Made by a program: the position numbers and the translations under genes. The notes below the pieces were generated by a model that worked only from the letters and a program-made list of their open reading frames with translations, was not told the DNA's origin and did no database searches. Shown here piece after piece: positions 32,265 through 45,196 of a DNA stretch of 64,000 nt (within the stretch, counting starts at the first letter, position 1; every line of letters starts with the position of its first letter). Source of the stretch: Oopsacas minuta (lineage: Eukaryota > Porifera > Hexactinellida > Lyssacinosida > Leucopsacidae); NCBI GenBank assembly GCA_024704765.1, contig JAKMXF010000300.1, forward strand, positions 186,001-250,000. The letters are read 5' to 3'.

Positions 32265-32375
32265 ACAGTTCCTTTACTAAGAGGCAGTGTCAGGATCTGC
32301 CTTACCCTAGGATTTTCAAACTCGGGGCACCCACCGTTTGCCCTCACTCCTAGAACCGCCACTGAGTGACCGATG
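32265..32375. repeat. Probable transposable-element fragment
   Basis: The complement strand reads CACTCAGTGGCGGTTCTAGG, resembling the CAGTGGCGG ends common on animal hAT-like non-autonomous elements. The other side has GGCAGTGTCAGGATCTGCC. It is GC-richer than its surroundings. The family assignment is tentative. The rest of 31955-32493 shows no gene. Confidence 0.5.
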
Positions 32376-32493
32376 GATTTGAATCCGTGTAAAATCGCCA
32401 ATTATTATAAATTCAAATTTCGCCAATTACTAAGCTAATATCAATAATATTTTACTAAAACAAGCTTGTCATGAACTAAGTGATATTCGGCAT

Positions 32494-32907
32494 ATGATAA
32501 TGTCTACAATAATAGAAGATAATCCTCTAATAAAAGAAGCTATCCGGTATCTAACAGACTTAGAATTACTAGGAGAAGAAGTATTGTCTGACAAACACCA
32601 GCTTGTTGAGTTAGATAGGAAGAGGAACGCCAATAGAGAAGCTTTGCGGAAACTCAAACAAAAACCTGAAAACGAAAAACAGAAAGAATGGGTTTGTTTT
32701 GGAAATATGTTCATACAAATGCCGACTAAATCAGTGAGTAAAAAACTTACAGAAGATCAGATAGAGATTGAGAAAGAGATCAGGACTATTCAGGATAATT
32801 TAAAACCTAAAGTAGCCCGTCTACATAAACTGGAGGGGGAGGAGGATATCTCGGGGTTCTTCTTGAAAGGTTTTACACCCGCGGACTTGAAAAATATGAC
32901 GTCATGA
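32494..32907 (+). CDS. PDRG1: PDRG1, prefoldin-like subunit
   Basis: PDRG1 is a beta-type prefoldin-like protein of the R2TP/URI prefoldin-like complex that helps assemble RNA polymerases and PIKK kinases. The 137-residue protein has two coiled-coil helices flanking a beta hairpin. YLTDLELLGEEVLSDKHQL, LDRKRNANREALR and CFGNMFIQMP are close matches to the family. The second in-frame Met (MSTII) two codons later is an equally good start. Single exon, converging on FARSA with 88 bases between. Confidence 0.92.
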   Translation: MIMSTIIEDNPLIKEAIRYLTDLELLGEEVLSDKHQLVELDRKRNANREALRKLKQKPENEKQKEWVCFGNMFIQMPTKSVSKKLTEDQIEIEKEIRTIQDNLKPKVARLHKLEGEEDISGFFLKGFTPADLKNMTS

Positions 32908-32995
32908 TTATATTTTTCCATTCTCTATATTATTATAATTCTAAAATATTTTTGCCTATAGATAATCCAATGATGAATGTCTAAGCTAATTTCTA

Positions 32996-34507
32996 TCAGA
33001 AATCTAATCTGCAAATTGGGTTATTATAAATCATTTCCATGTCTTGCTTATGACCTACCAGTTTCCTAATATTATCGAATCCGTATTTGATCATGATAGG
33101 TCGCTCCAGAGAAAGTCCCCATGCTAGAACCACCACATCTTTAGGCAGGCCCATTGGCAATAGCATTTCAGGTCGGAATACACCAGAATTGCCAACTTCT
33201 ATCCAAGTTTTGTTCCCTTCATGATAACCGAATATCTCTAAGCTAGGCTCTGTGTATGGGTTATATGCTGGCTTGAAACGGAGCTTTTCAATACCGAGTT
33301 TTTTGAAGAATTCCGCGAAAATCCCGATTAGATGCCCTAATGTGAGATTGTAATCAGCTACTACTCCTTCTACCTGATGGAACTCTACGAGATGTGTAGA
33401 ATCCATGGTCTCATTTCTGAATACTCTATCAATAGAAAAGTACTTAGCTGGCTTAAATCCATCCTGAGCAAGCTTATACAACATCCTAGCACTTACAGCT
33501 GTTGTGTGAGTACGTAGAATATTTTTCTGAGCCTCTCCTATCTTCCAATCATATTTATACCCGGTAGATCCATAACCTCCTGATTCGTGTACTCGCTTGA
33601 CTCTCTCCACGTACTCTTGGGGCAGATCTGTCGTCAATGGGGGGTCTGAGATGAAGAACGTATCGTGGGCGTCTCTAGCTGGATGTTGTTGAGGTTGGAA
33701 AAGAGCATCGAAATTCCAGAATGAACACTCAACGAAGTTGTTTGTTGGCATTTCACTGAATCCCATTTCTATGAATATTTGCCGCATCTGTGCTCTCCCC
33801 TTAAGCAGTGGATGTAGGTGACCACCTTGTGGGAGATTACCTTTAGCTCTTAAATTGAGAGGCTTAAATTCCATTTGTTTCCAAGCGTTGCTAGCCAGCA
33901 TCGCAGCTGTTATTTCAGCAGGCAATCTCAATGGTGAAATATCTAACATAAATTCATCTCCTTTGCTTATAAAATAACTTTTTATTAAAGACTCAACGAT
34001 TAATTTACGTCCTTTCAAGTTTTTTAACATATCCCCTCCAACACTAGCTATGTTGCCTGTTGATATCATCTGTAAAACTTGTTGAACATTGTCTGTTACT
34101 GTATCAACATTCCTGAATACAGTTGCTATTCCTGCAACCTTTTCAATACGAATCCAACCTAATGACATTGCTTTATTGAATCCTACCTTTGCATTGGGAA
34201 TAGATTTCATTAGCTCTTGCTGTGGCGTGCCCTGATCTGGGTTGATAAAGTTGTATGCCATAAATTCATGACTGCCTCTTTCTAGTACTCCATTTCCTTC
34301 TTGAGTTAAGGTCCACATGTTCTCTTCCATCTGCTCAGTTCGTATGACATCACCTAGTGATTGTATGCTCTTTATAATTCCTATAACATCTTGATGGTCT
34401 ATATCGAGTTGTGTAGCTAACAGTAAAGATGTTATGTTCTTCTCATTGACAAGAGCTAGGAAGTTTCCCTCTTGTAATGTCATCTTTGGCTTGCTCTTAA
34501 CAGCCAT
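32996..34507 (-). CDS. FARSA: Phenylalanyl-tRNA synthetase alpha subunit, cytosolic
   Basis: The alpha subunit of the cytosolic alpha2-beta2 enzyme holds the class II catalytic core that charges tRNA-Phe. The 503-residue length is typical. The N-terminus has winged-helix DNA/RNA-binding-like repeats (about 1-180). The core shows [34 protein letters not shown], motif 2 [32 protein letters not shown] and motif 3 [15 protein letters not shown]. All catalytic stretches look intact. Single exon. Confidence 0.97.
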   Translation of the reverse strand: MAVKSKPKMTLQEGNFLALVNEKNITSLLLATQLDIDHQDVIGIIKSIQSLGDVIRTEQMEENMWTLTQEGNGVLERGSHEFMAYNFINPDQGTPQQELMKSIPNAKVGFNKAMSLGWIRIEKVAGIATVFRNVDTVTDNVQQVLQMISTGNIASVGGDMLKNLKGRKLIVESLIKSYFISKGDEFMLDISPLRLPAEITAAMLASNAWKQMEFKPLNLRAKGNLPQGGHLHPLLKGRAQMRQIFIEMGFSEMPTNNFVECSFWNFDALFQPQQHPARDAHDTFFISDPPLTTDLPQEYVERVKRVHESGGYGSTGYKYDWKIGEAQKNILRTHTTAVSARMLYKLAQDGFKPAKYFSIDRVFRNETMDSTHLVEFHQVEGVVADYNLTLGHLIGIFAEFFKKLGIEKLRFKPAYNPYTEPSLEIFGYHEGNKTWIEVGNSGVFRPEMLLPMGLPKDVVVLAWGLSLERPIMIKYGFDNIRKLVGHKQDMEMIYNNPICRLDF

Positions 34508-34584
34508 TTGCTAGTTTAAGTATATTATAATGACTTTCTCTTCAGAGAGAAATGAAATATATTATTAGATATTTCTAAGAAAAT

Positions 34585-34689
34585 GAACTCAACTCCAGTT
34601 AAATCGAACACGGGCTTGTCAAAATACCAGCTTATATCGAAGAAATTCTCACGATCCCTTGAACTTAGATATAACCGGAGTTGACGGTA
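34585..34689. repeat. MITE-like element, ACAGTCAACTCC-end family
   Basis: It runs from AACTCAACTCCAGTTAAATC to GATATAACCGGAGTTGACGG, with the shared inner CCCTTGAACTTAGATATAAC stretch. The left end has diverged. Intergenic, downstream of the FARSA start. Confidence 0.8.
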
Positions 34690-34771
34690 GTAATTTTCAC
34701 TCTAATTAACAACATGTATAATTTGCAAGTTTGTAACAAATATATTTGAATGCCTAACATCAAAATTCACA

Positions 34772-35443
34772 CTAATCTTGTTTCTCTCTAACCGCCACTC
34801 CTATATCTGTAGAAATATCATCATGATCATCATTTAACTCGGCAATTTCCTCTTCAACACCATGTGTAAAATAATAATACGAACCAAGGATATAACAAAA
34901 GTCTATTAACATCAAAGGTAGACGCGGTAATAACGTGAAGAAGAACTTTTTCCATCCTTTCAAATGTAGGCCAACTAAACAGCCAATTAAATGACCTCTT
35001 AAATGAGAAGTGCCTAGAATAGCTTGTAAGAAATACTGTCCTTTACCGCGATTTCTTATCTTCTTAATTAGCAAAATTAATAACGGTAGATGTACATAAA
35101 CGCATAGAATGATGTCATAATATAACTGTTTATGTAGGAGTATATAGTCGTAACCAGTCCATCCCATAGCTATCCATAGATTCTGTACTAACCAACCTCC
35201 TCTAGCTAGCGAATACATTTCGTAATAATACAGAAACGGGATGTATGCGAATAGATAGAATGTGAATTGGAGAATAGAACAAATGATTAGAAATGAATTG
35301 TAAATAGTAACTTGTGTGTTGAATACAAGTGAGCTGCCTGTGATAAATGCTATGAGACATGCAATGAATAAGAAAGAACAGTATACTAATATGTATAGTT
35401 CTCCTTGTACTTCCCAGATAACGTGTTCTCCTGCTGCTCCCAT
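34772..35443 (-). CDS. Uncharacterised multi-pass membrane protein
   Basis: I do not recognise this 223-residue protein. Hydrophobic segments near residues 15-37, 45-72, 105-127 and 170-192 suggest four or five membrane passes. The segment LARGGWLVQNLWIAMGWTGY is Trp-rich, and a basic loop (KKIRNRGKGQ) lies after the third helix. The tail is acidic (EEEIAELNDDHDD). No signal peptide or known motif is visible. The length of the frame in an AT-rich setting and its ordered helix pattern support a real gene. Single exon; divergent from SERGEF with 242 bases between, part of which is a repeat. Confidence 0.7.
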   Translation of the reverse strand: MGAAGEHVIWEVQGELYILVYCSFLFIACLIAFITGSSLVFNTQVTIYNSFLIICSILQFTFYLFAYIPFLYYYEMYSLARGGWLVQNLWIAMGWTGYDYILLHKQLYYDIILCVYVHLPLLILLIKKIRNRGKGQYFLQAILGTSHLRGHLIGCLVGLHLKGWKKFFFTLLPRLPLMLIDFCYILGSYYYFTHGVEEEIAELNDDHDDISTDIGVAVREKQD

Positions 35444-35518
35444 TCTAAATCATATACAAAGCTAGTCATTTAAATATACATATAGTCAATACAATTATTC
35501 AGTTATCATTAAATATAT

Positions 35519-35593
35519 TACAGTAGTGTAACCGCCACAAACTGAGTGCCAGAAAATGCTACCGCGTTTCCCATTTGTGGAGGACTCACTGTA
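35519..35593. repeat. Short MITE-like element between divergent genes
   Basis: TACAGTAGTGTAACCGCCAC at the left faces the complement of TACAGTGAGTCCTCCACAAA at the right. AATGCTACC inside matches the elements at 5771 and 54829, so this is probably a shortened copy. Confidence 0.65.
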
Positions 35594-35685
35594 GAAGGCA
35601 TTCCCACACCCCCGGTCCCCTTAAGTAATCAATACAGATGCTTTGGGAATTATTGTATTTTACCTCCTTAAAATGCTAGCATAAG

Positions 35686-36816
35686 ATGCAAGCTATTTTA
35701 GCCTGGGGTAGTAACAATCACTATCAACTAGCTATTTGCAATCAAGATGATCAGTCTATTCCTCATATAACAGCTCCATTTGACAGAACACATGTTTGTA
35801 ATATAGCTAGCATAGGTGGTGGAGGAGCTCACACGTTTATTCAATTCGTTGATGGATCTGTGTATCTTTGTGGTTGGAATAAAGATGGACAAACAGCTGG
35901 TAGTACAATATTTAATGACGTCATTGTACCTACTCCCGTGTTAGGTATCTCCCAGGTGAAGAGGATAGCTTGTGGTTGGACACACACCCTCGTTTGTACG
36001 ATAGAAGGAGTAGTGTTTACCTGGGGCTCTAATACATTCGGGCAATTGGGAACAGATAAAATTGTGGCATACACGAATAAACCTATATTATTAGATCCTA
36101 GTGCGTTTAATGAGGAAGCTATTTCTAGTATAGCTTGTGGTATGAGGCATTCTGGATGTGTTAGTATAACAGGAAGGGTTTATTCATGGGGAAGTGGAAA
36201 TAAAGGACAATTAGGTAGAGAGGGAAACCATGCGATACCTGGAGTATTAGGAGTTGAAATACTGAAGGATACTCATATCATAGATTTATACATGGGGAAT
36301 GGACATAGTTTATTACTGAGTGAAAATAGAAAAATATTTGTGTGTGGTGACAATAGTTACGGACAGTGCGGATTGGAATGTGCATTAGATAAACCGTATA
36401 TTTTAAAGCCAGTTAAATTGGAAAATGTTGATGCAGTTGTTAAGATAGATTGTGGTTGGCAACACAGTTTGTTATTGACAGAGAAAGGAGAAGTATACAG
36501 CTGGGGAAGGTGTGACTATGGACAGCTGGGGAGGGAAGTCATATCTGGAAAGATCAAGGAAGGCAAAGGAACAACTGATATAAAAAGAGTTGGATTGAGT
36601 TGTAAAATTGTAGATATTAAGTGTGGTGCACAACATAGCATTGTATTAAGTGAAAACAGTCAAGTTTATGTCTGGGGATGGAATGAACACGGTATGTGTG
36701 GAAATGGAAAAGAAGAAAACGTCCACAGACCAGTCTTAGTCAATATTAAAGATAAAGTGGTAAGAATTGGATGTGGAAATGGTACAAGTTTTGCAGTAAT
36801 AGAATGTGTTTTGTAA
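35686..36816 (+). CDS. SERGEF: SERGEF/DelGEF, RCC1-repeat protein
   Basis: SERGEF is an RCC1-like seven-bladed propeller implicated in secretion through exocyst binding. Seven repeats of about 50 residues are visible, each with a WG/CG and G-x-x-GQ-type core: LAWGSNNHYQL, LCGWNKDGQT, TWGSNTFGQLG, SWGSGNKGQLG, VCGDNSYGQCG, SWGRCDYGQLG and VWGWNEHGMCGNG. The last two, with the ENVHRPVLV continuation, match SERGEF better than RCC1 or RCCD1. Length 376 residues. Single exon. Confidence 0.88.
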   Translation: MQAILAWGSNNHYQLAICNQDDQSIPHITAPFDRTHVCNIASIGGGGAHTFIQFVDGSVYLCGWNKDGQTAGSTIFNDVIVPTPVLGISQVKRIACGWTHTLVCTIEGVVFTWGSNTFGQLGTDKIVAYTNKPILLDPSAFNEEAISSIACGMRHSGCVSITGRVYSWGSGNKGQLGREGNHAIPGVLGVEILKDTHIIDLYMGNGHSLLLSENRKIFVCGDNSYGQCGLECALDKPYILKPVKLENVDAVVKIDCGWQHSLLLTEKGEVYSWGRCDYGQLGREVISGKIKEGKGTTDIKRVGLSCKIVDIKCGAQHSIVLSENSQVYVWGWNEHGMCGNGKEENVHRPVLVNIKDKVVRIGCGNGTSFAVIECVL

Positions 36817-37024
36817 TTTGATGAATTGTATAAATCGTTTCTACGTATTTCTGTATTTAAATAATATTAAAGGATAATTTCATATATTTTATCCAATAGC
36901 AATAAACATAGCACAGATACTTACATTTGTATTATCGTCCTATAGATTGGTTCAGTAGTGTAAAAAAAACTAGAATTCTCATACATCACATTATTACATA
37001 GATATCTTGTATAAAAGCATGTAT

Positions 37025-37564
37025 TCAACTTCTCTCACCGTCATCTAGATTGGAGTACGGGTTTTCTCCCTCGGGATTCATTTTGAGTATTGCCAACACT
37101 TTTCCGAATCCATTTCGAAACCAGAATAGAAATACAAGCACAAATACTGTTAATGGTTTGAAGAGGAGATTCAATATCATCATAGCAGCTGAAAATTGAA
37201 ATAATCTAGCTGCTTGTGTTGCACCATTTCCGTATGCAGCTTGTAATTCCCCGAAATACAACCCTAACACTATAATATCTATCAAAATACCTGACACGTG
37301 AATGCAGAACATCCAGAAAACTGCTTGTGCACTGTTTTGATCGTGAGTAGCCCATAAGCCGAGTACAAAGAAAAATACGTTTATAAATATTACAGCAGAT
37401 GTCCAAGGATAGCCGTTGGGTATCAGACTTAGAATGAAAAAGAACATATGGAACATGACCACTATCATGGGCAATGCTGGTATGTTGGGAATGCTCTGTG
37501 CACCAATTGATTTCATGTCGTGTGTGTATGTTGTATTGTTGCTAGTATTACCTTGAATGCTCAT
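37025..37564 (-). CDS. AGTRAP: Type-1 angiotensin II receptor-associated protein-like
   Basis: AGTRAP-family proteins are small multi-pass proteins of the secretory pathway that modulate receptor traffic in vertebrates; in an animal without angiotensin signalling the role must be broader. The 179-residue protein has helices near 30-48, 56-72, 80-105 and 125-150. YPWTSAVIFINVFFFVLGLW, the following DQNSAQAVFWMF block and MMILNLLFKPLTVFVL are collinear with the family. The N-terminus is polar with several N-glycosylation sequons. Single exon. Confidence 0.85.
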   Translation of the reverse strand: MSIQGNTSNNTTYTHDMKSIGAQSIPNIPALPMIVVMFHMFFFILSLIPNGYPWTSAVIFINVFFFVLGLWATHDQNSAQAVFWMFCIHVSGILIDIIVLGLYFGELQAAYGNGATQAARLFQFSAAMMILNLLFKPLTVFVLVFLFWFRNGFGKVLAILKMNPEGENPYSNLDDGERS

Positions 37565-37900
37565 TCAATAATGAGAGAAAATGTCTTTTTAAGACAACTA
37601 CTTTTGCTTGAGTTTTATAAGGTTAATGTGCTAATTGGAAACCTATTAATTATATACAAGAAATCTCAATGAGAGAATGCCTACATAATTATATAATTAG
37701 AAACCAACTATGAACTATTCATGCATTAATTACAAGTAATTTGATACATTGGAAACAATATATTTATGGGAGATATTATTTACACTTATGTATATATGTG
37801 GCAGAGAGTATGTAACAGTGTGTGTAGGAAAACAACAACAAGTTCTGAGCATAATTAAGCATCAAAATTTGCTACAAAACTAGTTAAATATGTTAATAAC
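37565..37900. other. Gene-free stretch
   Basis: AT-rich intergenic DNA between AGTRAP and SH3BP5. I see no gene, RNA or clear repeat in it. Confidence 0.5.
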
Positions 37901-39079
37901 TCACAAGTATGTGAGACGGCCTTTTGTATAGCTTGTTTTTGCTGTCTTAACCGGTTCGGCAGGGATAGAGATTTGATTCAAACTCTCTGATAGATCATCT
38001 AAATCATTCACTGATTGTACAGAGCCTGTAGTTATAGAGTTCTGATTAGCAATGCTAGGATCTATCTCAGATATTCCTAAGCTCGATCCATCTAGACTGC
38101 CTTCTCCGTCTAGTAGCAGAGGATTGTTCAGGAATTTCTCCACACTTTCATTCACATCACCACGCATGTTGTGAATTTGAAGGCTTATCGTTTCCAGATT
38201 ATGCATTGCTACATTGTAACGGACTTTAGCGTGTTTAAGCTGATCGAATATATACCTTCTAGTAGCCATTAAGTCCATCAAACGATGTTCATAGTGATAT
38301 TTTGTTTCAAAGTAAGATTTGGCTTTTAAAATATTCCGTCTGTGCTTCTTCTTACACTCTTGTAGAGTTGCTACTAATCGCGTGAATTCTAATGATTTTT
38401 GTTGATGCATATTTTCCCGTTTCAATACAACTTCATCTAATTCGTTAACTCTTGTGATAGCTACATTCAAGCCTTCTAAAGCGGATGATTGCTGCTTTGT
38501 TATTGAGTTGTTCTCTCTTGAAGCTTCTTCTCTAGTTTTATCACTTTTCGATACTAGAAAATCTTCCTCTACTTTTCTCAATTCATCTTTCGCAGTTTGT
38601 CTATCTTTGTTAGCTAAATCAAAATCTCGTGTGGCTTTTAACAAGGAACGGTGTACACGTTTAGCCTTAATGAGCGTAGTGTAGTATATCTTTGCATTCT
38701 CAATTGTCTTATCACCGATTTTGAGTTTCATTTCATCAAGTTTGAAATTACCCTCGTTCATGATTTTACTGAGATCTGTCTTTATTCTAAGTACTTGTGC
38801 TTCTAGATTATTGATGTCATCACCTGAAGCGTTCATCGTGTCTAACTCGTCTTTAATTCTAGGATCAAGCGGTTCTTCACAAGCCTCATCGAGTGGTAGA
38901 GAGCATTCTACTAGTTCTTCTGTTGCGAGTTTGTTCTCCACATGTACAGGGGTATTTAGGTTTGATTCTGGGCTGGTTAATGATTCCATCTCTCCAAGAA
39001 GATCTTGAGAAGAGACGACCTCTTGTAAGGGGGGAGCATCGTTTGATATGTCTGAGAGAAGTGGAGCTGATTCTGCCAT
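37901..39079 (-). CDS. SH3BP5: SH3-domain-binding protein 5-like (Rab11 GEF)
   Basis: SH3BP5/REI-1 proteins are long coiled coils that activate Rab11 and, in vertebrates, bind BTK and JNK. The 392-residue protein has a disordered acidic N-terminus (about 1-75) and a nearly continuous coiled coil (about 80-310). KLDEMKLKIGDKTIENAKIY, KAKSYFETKYHYEHRLMDL and KVRYNVAMHNLETISLQIH match the family core. The C-terminus is Ser-rich and unstructured. Single exon. Confidence 0.88.
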   Translation of the reverse strand: MAESAPLLSDISNDAPPLQEVVSSQDLLGEMESLTSPESNLNTPVHVENKLATEELVECSLPLDEACEEPLDPRIKDELDTMNASGDDINNLEAQVLRIKTDLSKIMNEGNFKLDEMKLKIGDKTIENAKIYYTTLIKAKRVHRSLLKATRDFDLANKDRQTAKDELRKVEEDFLVSKSDKTREEASRENNSITKQQSSALEGLNVAITRVNELDEVVLKRENMHQQKSLEFTRLVATLQECKKKHRRNILKAKSYFETKYHYEHRLMDLMATRRYIFDQLKHAKVRYNVAMHNLETISLQIHNMRGDVNESVEKFLNNPLLLDGEGSLDGSSLGISEIDPSIANQNSITTGSVQSVNDLDDLSESLNQISIPAEPVKTAKTSYTKGRLTYL

Positions 39080-39238
39080 TTTAACTAAATATTCCTAATT
39101 AGGTGAATTTTACTGAAGTTAATTATTCAAAAAAGTTATGCAAATATATTTGCTTGTAACTCAATGCAATATTAATCAATATTTTCTCTATTTTTCGGGG
39201 AAAATGAAAATAATTTTCTATTTAAAATATGATAAATA

Positions 39239-42148
39239 TTAATTATTCTTAAATCTTTTCGGCAATGGCTTGCTTTCTGTATCATTATTGTTGTTGTTAT
39301 TATTGCTGTCCATTGATGTATCCATAGGTATGCAGTCTGTAGGAGATACACTAATATCCTTTATAAACGGTTCTACAAGCTTCAATTGAATACGTTGATG
39401 CTGAACATCAGGCTCTACAACTTTAATCTCAACCACTAGCCTGTCAAAAACCGAGATTGTAACTGTCTCGTTTATCGTTAACTTCAACAAATCGTCATTA
39501 TACTCAAGTGAAACTCCTGTATCTTTAATCTCAAAAAACACAAACCCTTCATATCCATATTTCGGTACTAGCACACGAATAGCATTCTTTTTAACCTGTG
39601 TTACATAAGCTTCTTCTCGATATGTCTTTCCTTTGAGAAGAAGTACAGTGGTCAGCTCTACGCTAGCTCTACCTACTCTCTGTGCATTTGTGTGTCTAAA
39701 ATTACAATTATCACATCGCTCTTTTGTAATTTTTTCATCAGTCAAACTGCTATCTGGTGGATCCACACCAATAGCAGAGGCTAATAGTCTATGAACTAGA
39801 ATATCAGGATATCTCCTTATTGGAGAAGTAAAATGTGTGTAGATTTCATTAGCTAATCCGAAATGGTAGAATTCTTCTTTCTTAAGTGTCCCTGAACAAA
39901 AGTATTTCGCCTGCTGCATGCATCTTGTGGTTAGGATTTTTAATAGTGTGTTAGAAAATGGGTTATTCGGAATTGTGCAAGATTGTAGAGACTCACTCAA
40001 TGCTTTAGCTGAGCTAGTATCTATTGTCAGGCCACGGCTCTCTGTAGCTCTTAATAACGGTTTATAATTGTGATCGGGAGGTTCTGGGTGACGTCGTAAA
40101 ATCGCACAATTCGGGGAAAATTCGTATGTCTTCTTTGCAGTGGAAACGTTTGCTAGTAACATGAATTCTTCGACCATCGAGTTGGTATCTAGTTCTTTCT
40201 TATTTTCCAAATTAATCGGTTCGTGAGTTTCTGTGTCCACCTGGAATCTTACTTCCGGTGAAGCAAGGATAAGCGCGCCATTATCAATTCTCTTCTGTTT
40301 CAACTTTTTCGAAATCGCATTAAGTTGTCGTAGTCCTTGAGTAATGACGTCATTTTGGTTTACGTCATCAATTCTTTCTTGTGCTGCTTCATAGCTGAGA
40401 GCAGCTTTAGACTGAATTACAGATTTCGTGAATATTGTGTCGATTATCCCAGCTGTTTCGGGATCAATTTTCCAGATAACAGAGAATGCTAGTCTCTCTT
40501 CTCCCTCTCGTAGAGAACACAAGTTAGTAGATAATAATCCTGGTACCATGTCGATACGTTTATCCGCTAGATATACAGTAGTACCTCTCCTCGCTGCTTC
40601 TGTATCTAACACTGAATTAGGACGAATGAAATGTGAAACATCTGCTATATGAACTCCAATTTCTACCAAGTTTGTTTCTGGTATTTGTATGCAATGTAAG
40701 GCATCGTCAATGTCAGTACAACTTGGTGGATCAACACTACACACAGGGATATGTCTCAGATCTCTCCTACGTGCGTATTCTGCTTCCGAGATAGTCCAAG
40801 GCACAGCGGGTAGCTCTTTGATAGCACTATTAGGAAATGGATCGAATATGATGTCATGCTCCAACATGATTACCTCATTTTCAACATCCTTATCACCAAC
40901 AGTACCAATCATACGTACTAAGTGTCCCTCTGGGTATCTAGACGTACGTGGCCATGTATCAATTTTCACAACTATTCTTTGTCCCTTCAGTGTGTCGATT
41001 TGCCGTGTTTCAATACATACCTTTTGTATAGCTTTGTTGTCAGGGATAAACATATGATGCCTGCCATGTGCGAAATATTCAGAGTATTGTATAACGCCGC
41101 AGAATTGTCTACGTTTCTGTTCCAATATTCCTACGATCTTACCAGTCATCGTTTTCTTAATATTTGACATCACATCCTTTAAATCCTCGTCGATCTCTTC
41201 ACCATCCCCTATAGTATTATCTTCCTTTATAATCCCAGACGGAGCTCTCCATTCCTCCTCAGGGAATGTTTCTACTACAACTACATCACCATGTATAGCT
41301 CGGTTAATATTGACAACACCACTAATCAGCATTTCCTTATAATCTTCATTTATTTTACAGCTAACATAGCCTTCTTGATAGTTGTTACGGTTAGCTTCGT
41401 ATACCCCTTGTAGCAAGTTACCATCTCTGATACCAGCTTTTAACAGAGATAGTTTTAAATATTCTGGATAGATAATTTTAGTTTTGGGAGCGATATCTAA
41501 ATCCTTACCCTCGACTGTAGACAAATAGTCTAGCAAAGTGTGATGTTTCTCTCCCAAACCGTGTATATATTCGCGAGTGCTAAGTGCTTGTATGCTGTGT
41601 TCTGCGACTGCTTTATCGCGGTTTTCTTTATCATCTGACAGTAATATAATATTACAAGGCGTAGCATGTTCATTCACATGTTGCTGATAAAAAGCGCAGA
41701 CAAGTCTAATTAATCTATCATTGTAATCGTTAGCAGATTCACTGACTTGTTCAGAAAATGTACTTGAATGGTGTTTATTAAGAAATACATGAAATCTCTT
41801 CTTCCCATCTTTCTGGTCAATTATTTGTCTGAGTCGTTTATAAGACATTTGGTTTCTGTGTTTTACTTCTTCTTGAACGCTTTGTGGCACAATGACGTCA
41901 TGTATCGCATTATTCTCTAGGAAATCTGGGTGATGCAGGACTACATTGGTATCAACTACTATCAGATAAGGGGAGGGAATAGAAGTGTTAAATTCCGCAG
42001 AATGAGGGTCTAAGACAGGCTCTCCTTTGCATTCTCTACAGCCTATGACTCCACACCATATATCACCTCGTATATAATGCTCCTTGACTATTTTAAGGAT
42101 TCCCCCTGATCGAGTTTTCTTTACATACGTGTTTTGCTTGCGGAACAT
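39239..42148 (-). CDS. DIS3: Exosome ribonuclease DIS3/RRP44
   Basis: DIS3 gives the nuclear exosome its 3'-5' exonuclease and endonuclease activity. The 969-residue protein starts with the CR3-like CGVIGCRECKGEP zinc-binding stretch, then a PIN domain (about 60-200) with VVDTNVVLHH and NDYNDRLIRL acidic residues present. Cold-shock-like domains follow (about 225-440), then the RNB catalytic domain (about 460-790; SVDPPSCTDIDDALH with its acidic cluster, DVSHFIRP, THFTSPIRRYPDILVHRLL) and an S1 domain. The tail has an Asn run (NNNNNNN) and a basic end. Endonuclease and exonuclease sites both look intact. The full PIN domain favours DIS3 over DIS3L2. Single exon. Confidence 0.97.
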   Translation of the reverse strand: MFRKQNTYVKKTRSGGILKIVKEHYIRGDIWCGVIGCRECKGEPVLDPHSAEFNTSIPSPYLIVVDTNVVLHHPDFLENNAIHDVIVPQSVQEEVKHRNQMSYKRLRQIIDQKDGKKRFHVFLNKHHSSTFSEQVSESANDYNDRLIRLVCAFYQQHVNEHATPCNIILLSDDKENRDKAVAEHSIQALSTREYIHGLGEKHHTLLDYLSTVEGKDLDIAPKTKIIYPEYLKLSLLKAGIRDGNLLQGVYEANRNNYQEGYVSCKINEDYKEMLISGVVNINRAIHGDVVVVETFPEEEWRAPSGIIKEDNTIGDGEEIDEDLKDVMSNIKKTMTGKIVGILEQKRRQFCGVIQYSEYFAHGRHHMFIPDNKAIQKVCIETRQIDTLKGQRIVVKIDTWPRTSRYPEGHLVRMIGTVGDKDVENEVIMLEHDIIFDPFPNSAIKELPAVPWTISEAEYARRRDLRHIPVCSVDPPSCTDIDDALHCIQIPETNLVEIGVHIADVSHFIRPNSVLDTEAARRGTTVYLADKRIDMVPGLLSTNLCSLREGEERLAFSVIWKIDPETAGIIDTIFTKSVIQSKAALSYEAAQERIDDVNQNDVITQGLRQLNAISKKLKQKRIDNGALILASPEVRFQVDTETHEPINLENKKELDTNSMVEEFMLLANVSTAKKTYEFSPNCAILRRHPEPPDHNYKPLLRATESRGLTIDTSSAKALSESLQSCTIPNNPFSNTLLKILTTRCMQQAKYFCSGTLKKEEFYHFGLANEIYTHFTSPIRRYPDILVHRLLASAIGVDPPDSSLTDEKITKERCDNCNFRHTNAQRVGRASVELTTVLLLKGKTYREEAYVTQVKKNAIRVLVPKYGYEGFVFFEIKDTGVSLEYNDDLLKLTINETVTISVFDRLVVEIKVVEPDVQHQRIQLKLVEPFIKDISVSPTDCIPMDTSMDSNNNNNNNDTESKPLPKRFKNN

Positions 42149-42243
42149 TTAACAAATTTACCTTAAACTAATTCTGTATATAAGAATTACATAAAGTTAT
42201 AAAAAGAAATATTAAGAAGTGTGTTGTACGTTACAATTATGTA

Positions 42244-42389
42244 TATAGTAGACGCAGGTTATAAGAACATACCGGATTTAATTACCATATTCTGGAAAAC
42301 GGTTCTCATAGATTCCTGTATATATTTTCCCAGTTATAAGAATAGGTTTGCTACTCCTAAGTGAGTTCTTATAACCGGCATCCACTGTA
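42244..42389. repeat. MITE-like element, TACAGTGGATGCCGG ends
   Basis: TATAGTAGACGCAGGTTATA at the left faces the complement of TACAGTGGATGCCGGTTATA at the right; both arms continue AGAAC. The arms are about 25 bases with few mismatches and start with TA, as in Tc1/mariner-type elements. The rest of 42149-42655 holds no gene. Confidence 0.8.
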
Positions 42390-42655
42390 TTATGCATTTT
42401 GTTGGCCGATTTTCAAGTCCTATTTCTGCAATGTCGCGAAATGGCGAAATTATAATTTTTCATACCAGATGTATAGGAACCATTCAAAAGTTACGAGAGC
42501 AAAATTCCTGAAATTCACACTATTTGTAGAAGCGTGACGTAACGTTATACGGTCCTTATTTTACGAGTATAGTATTTATAATAAATTCTTCATAAGATAT
42601 GTATATTTCAAATTAACTGTAAACTATAGTAACAAATAATATTCGTGACAAACAA

Positions 42656-45178
<2,523 letters not shown>

Positions 45179-45196
45179 GATTAATCGTAGCTATAT

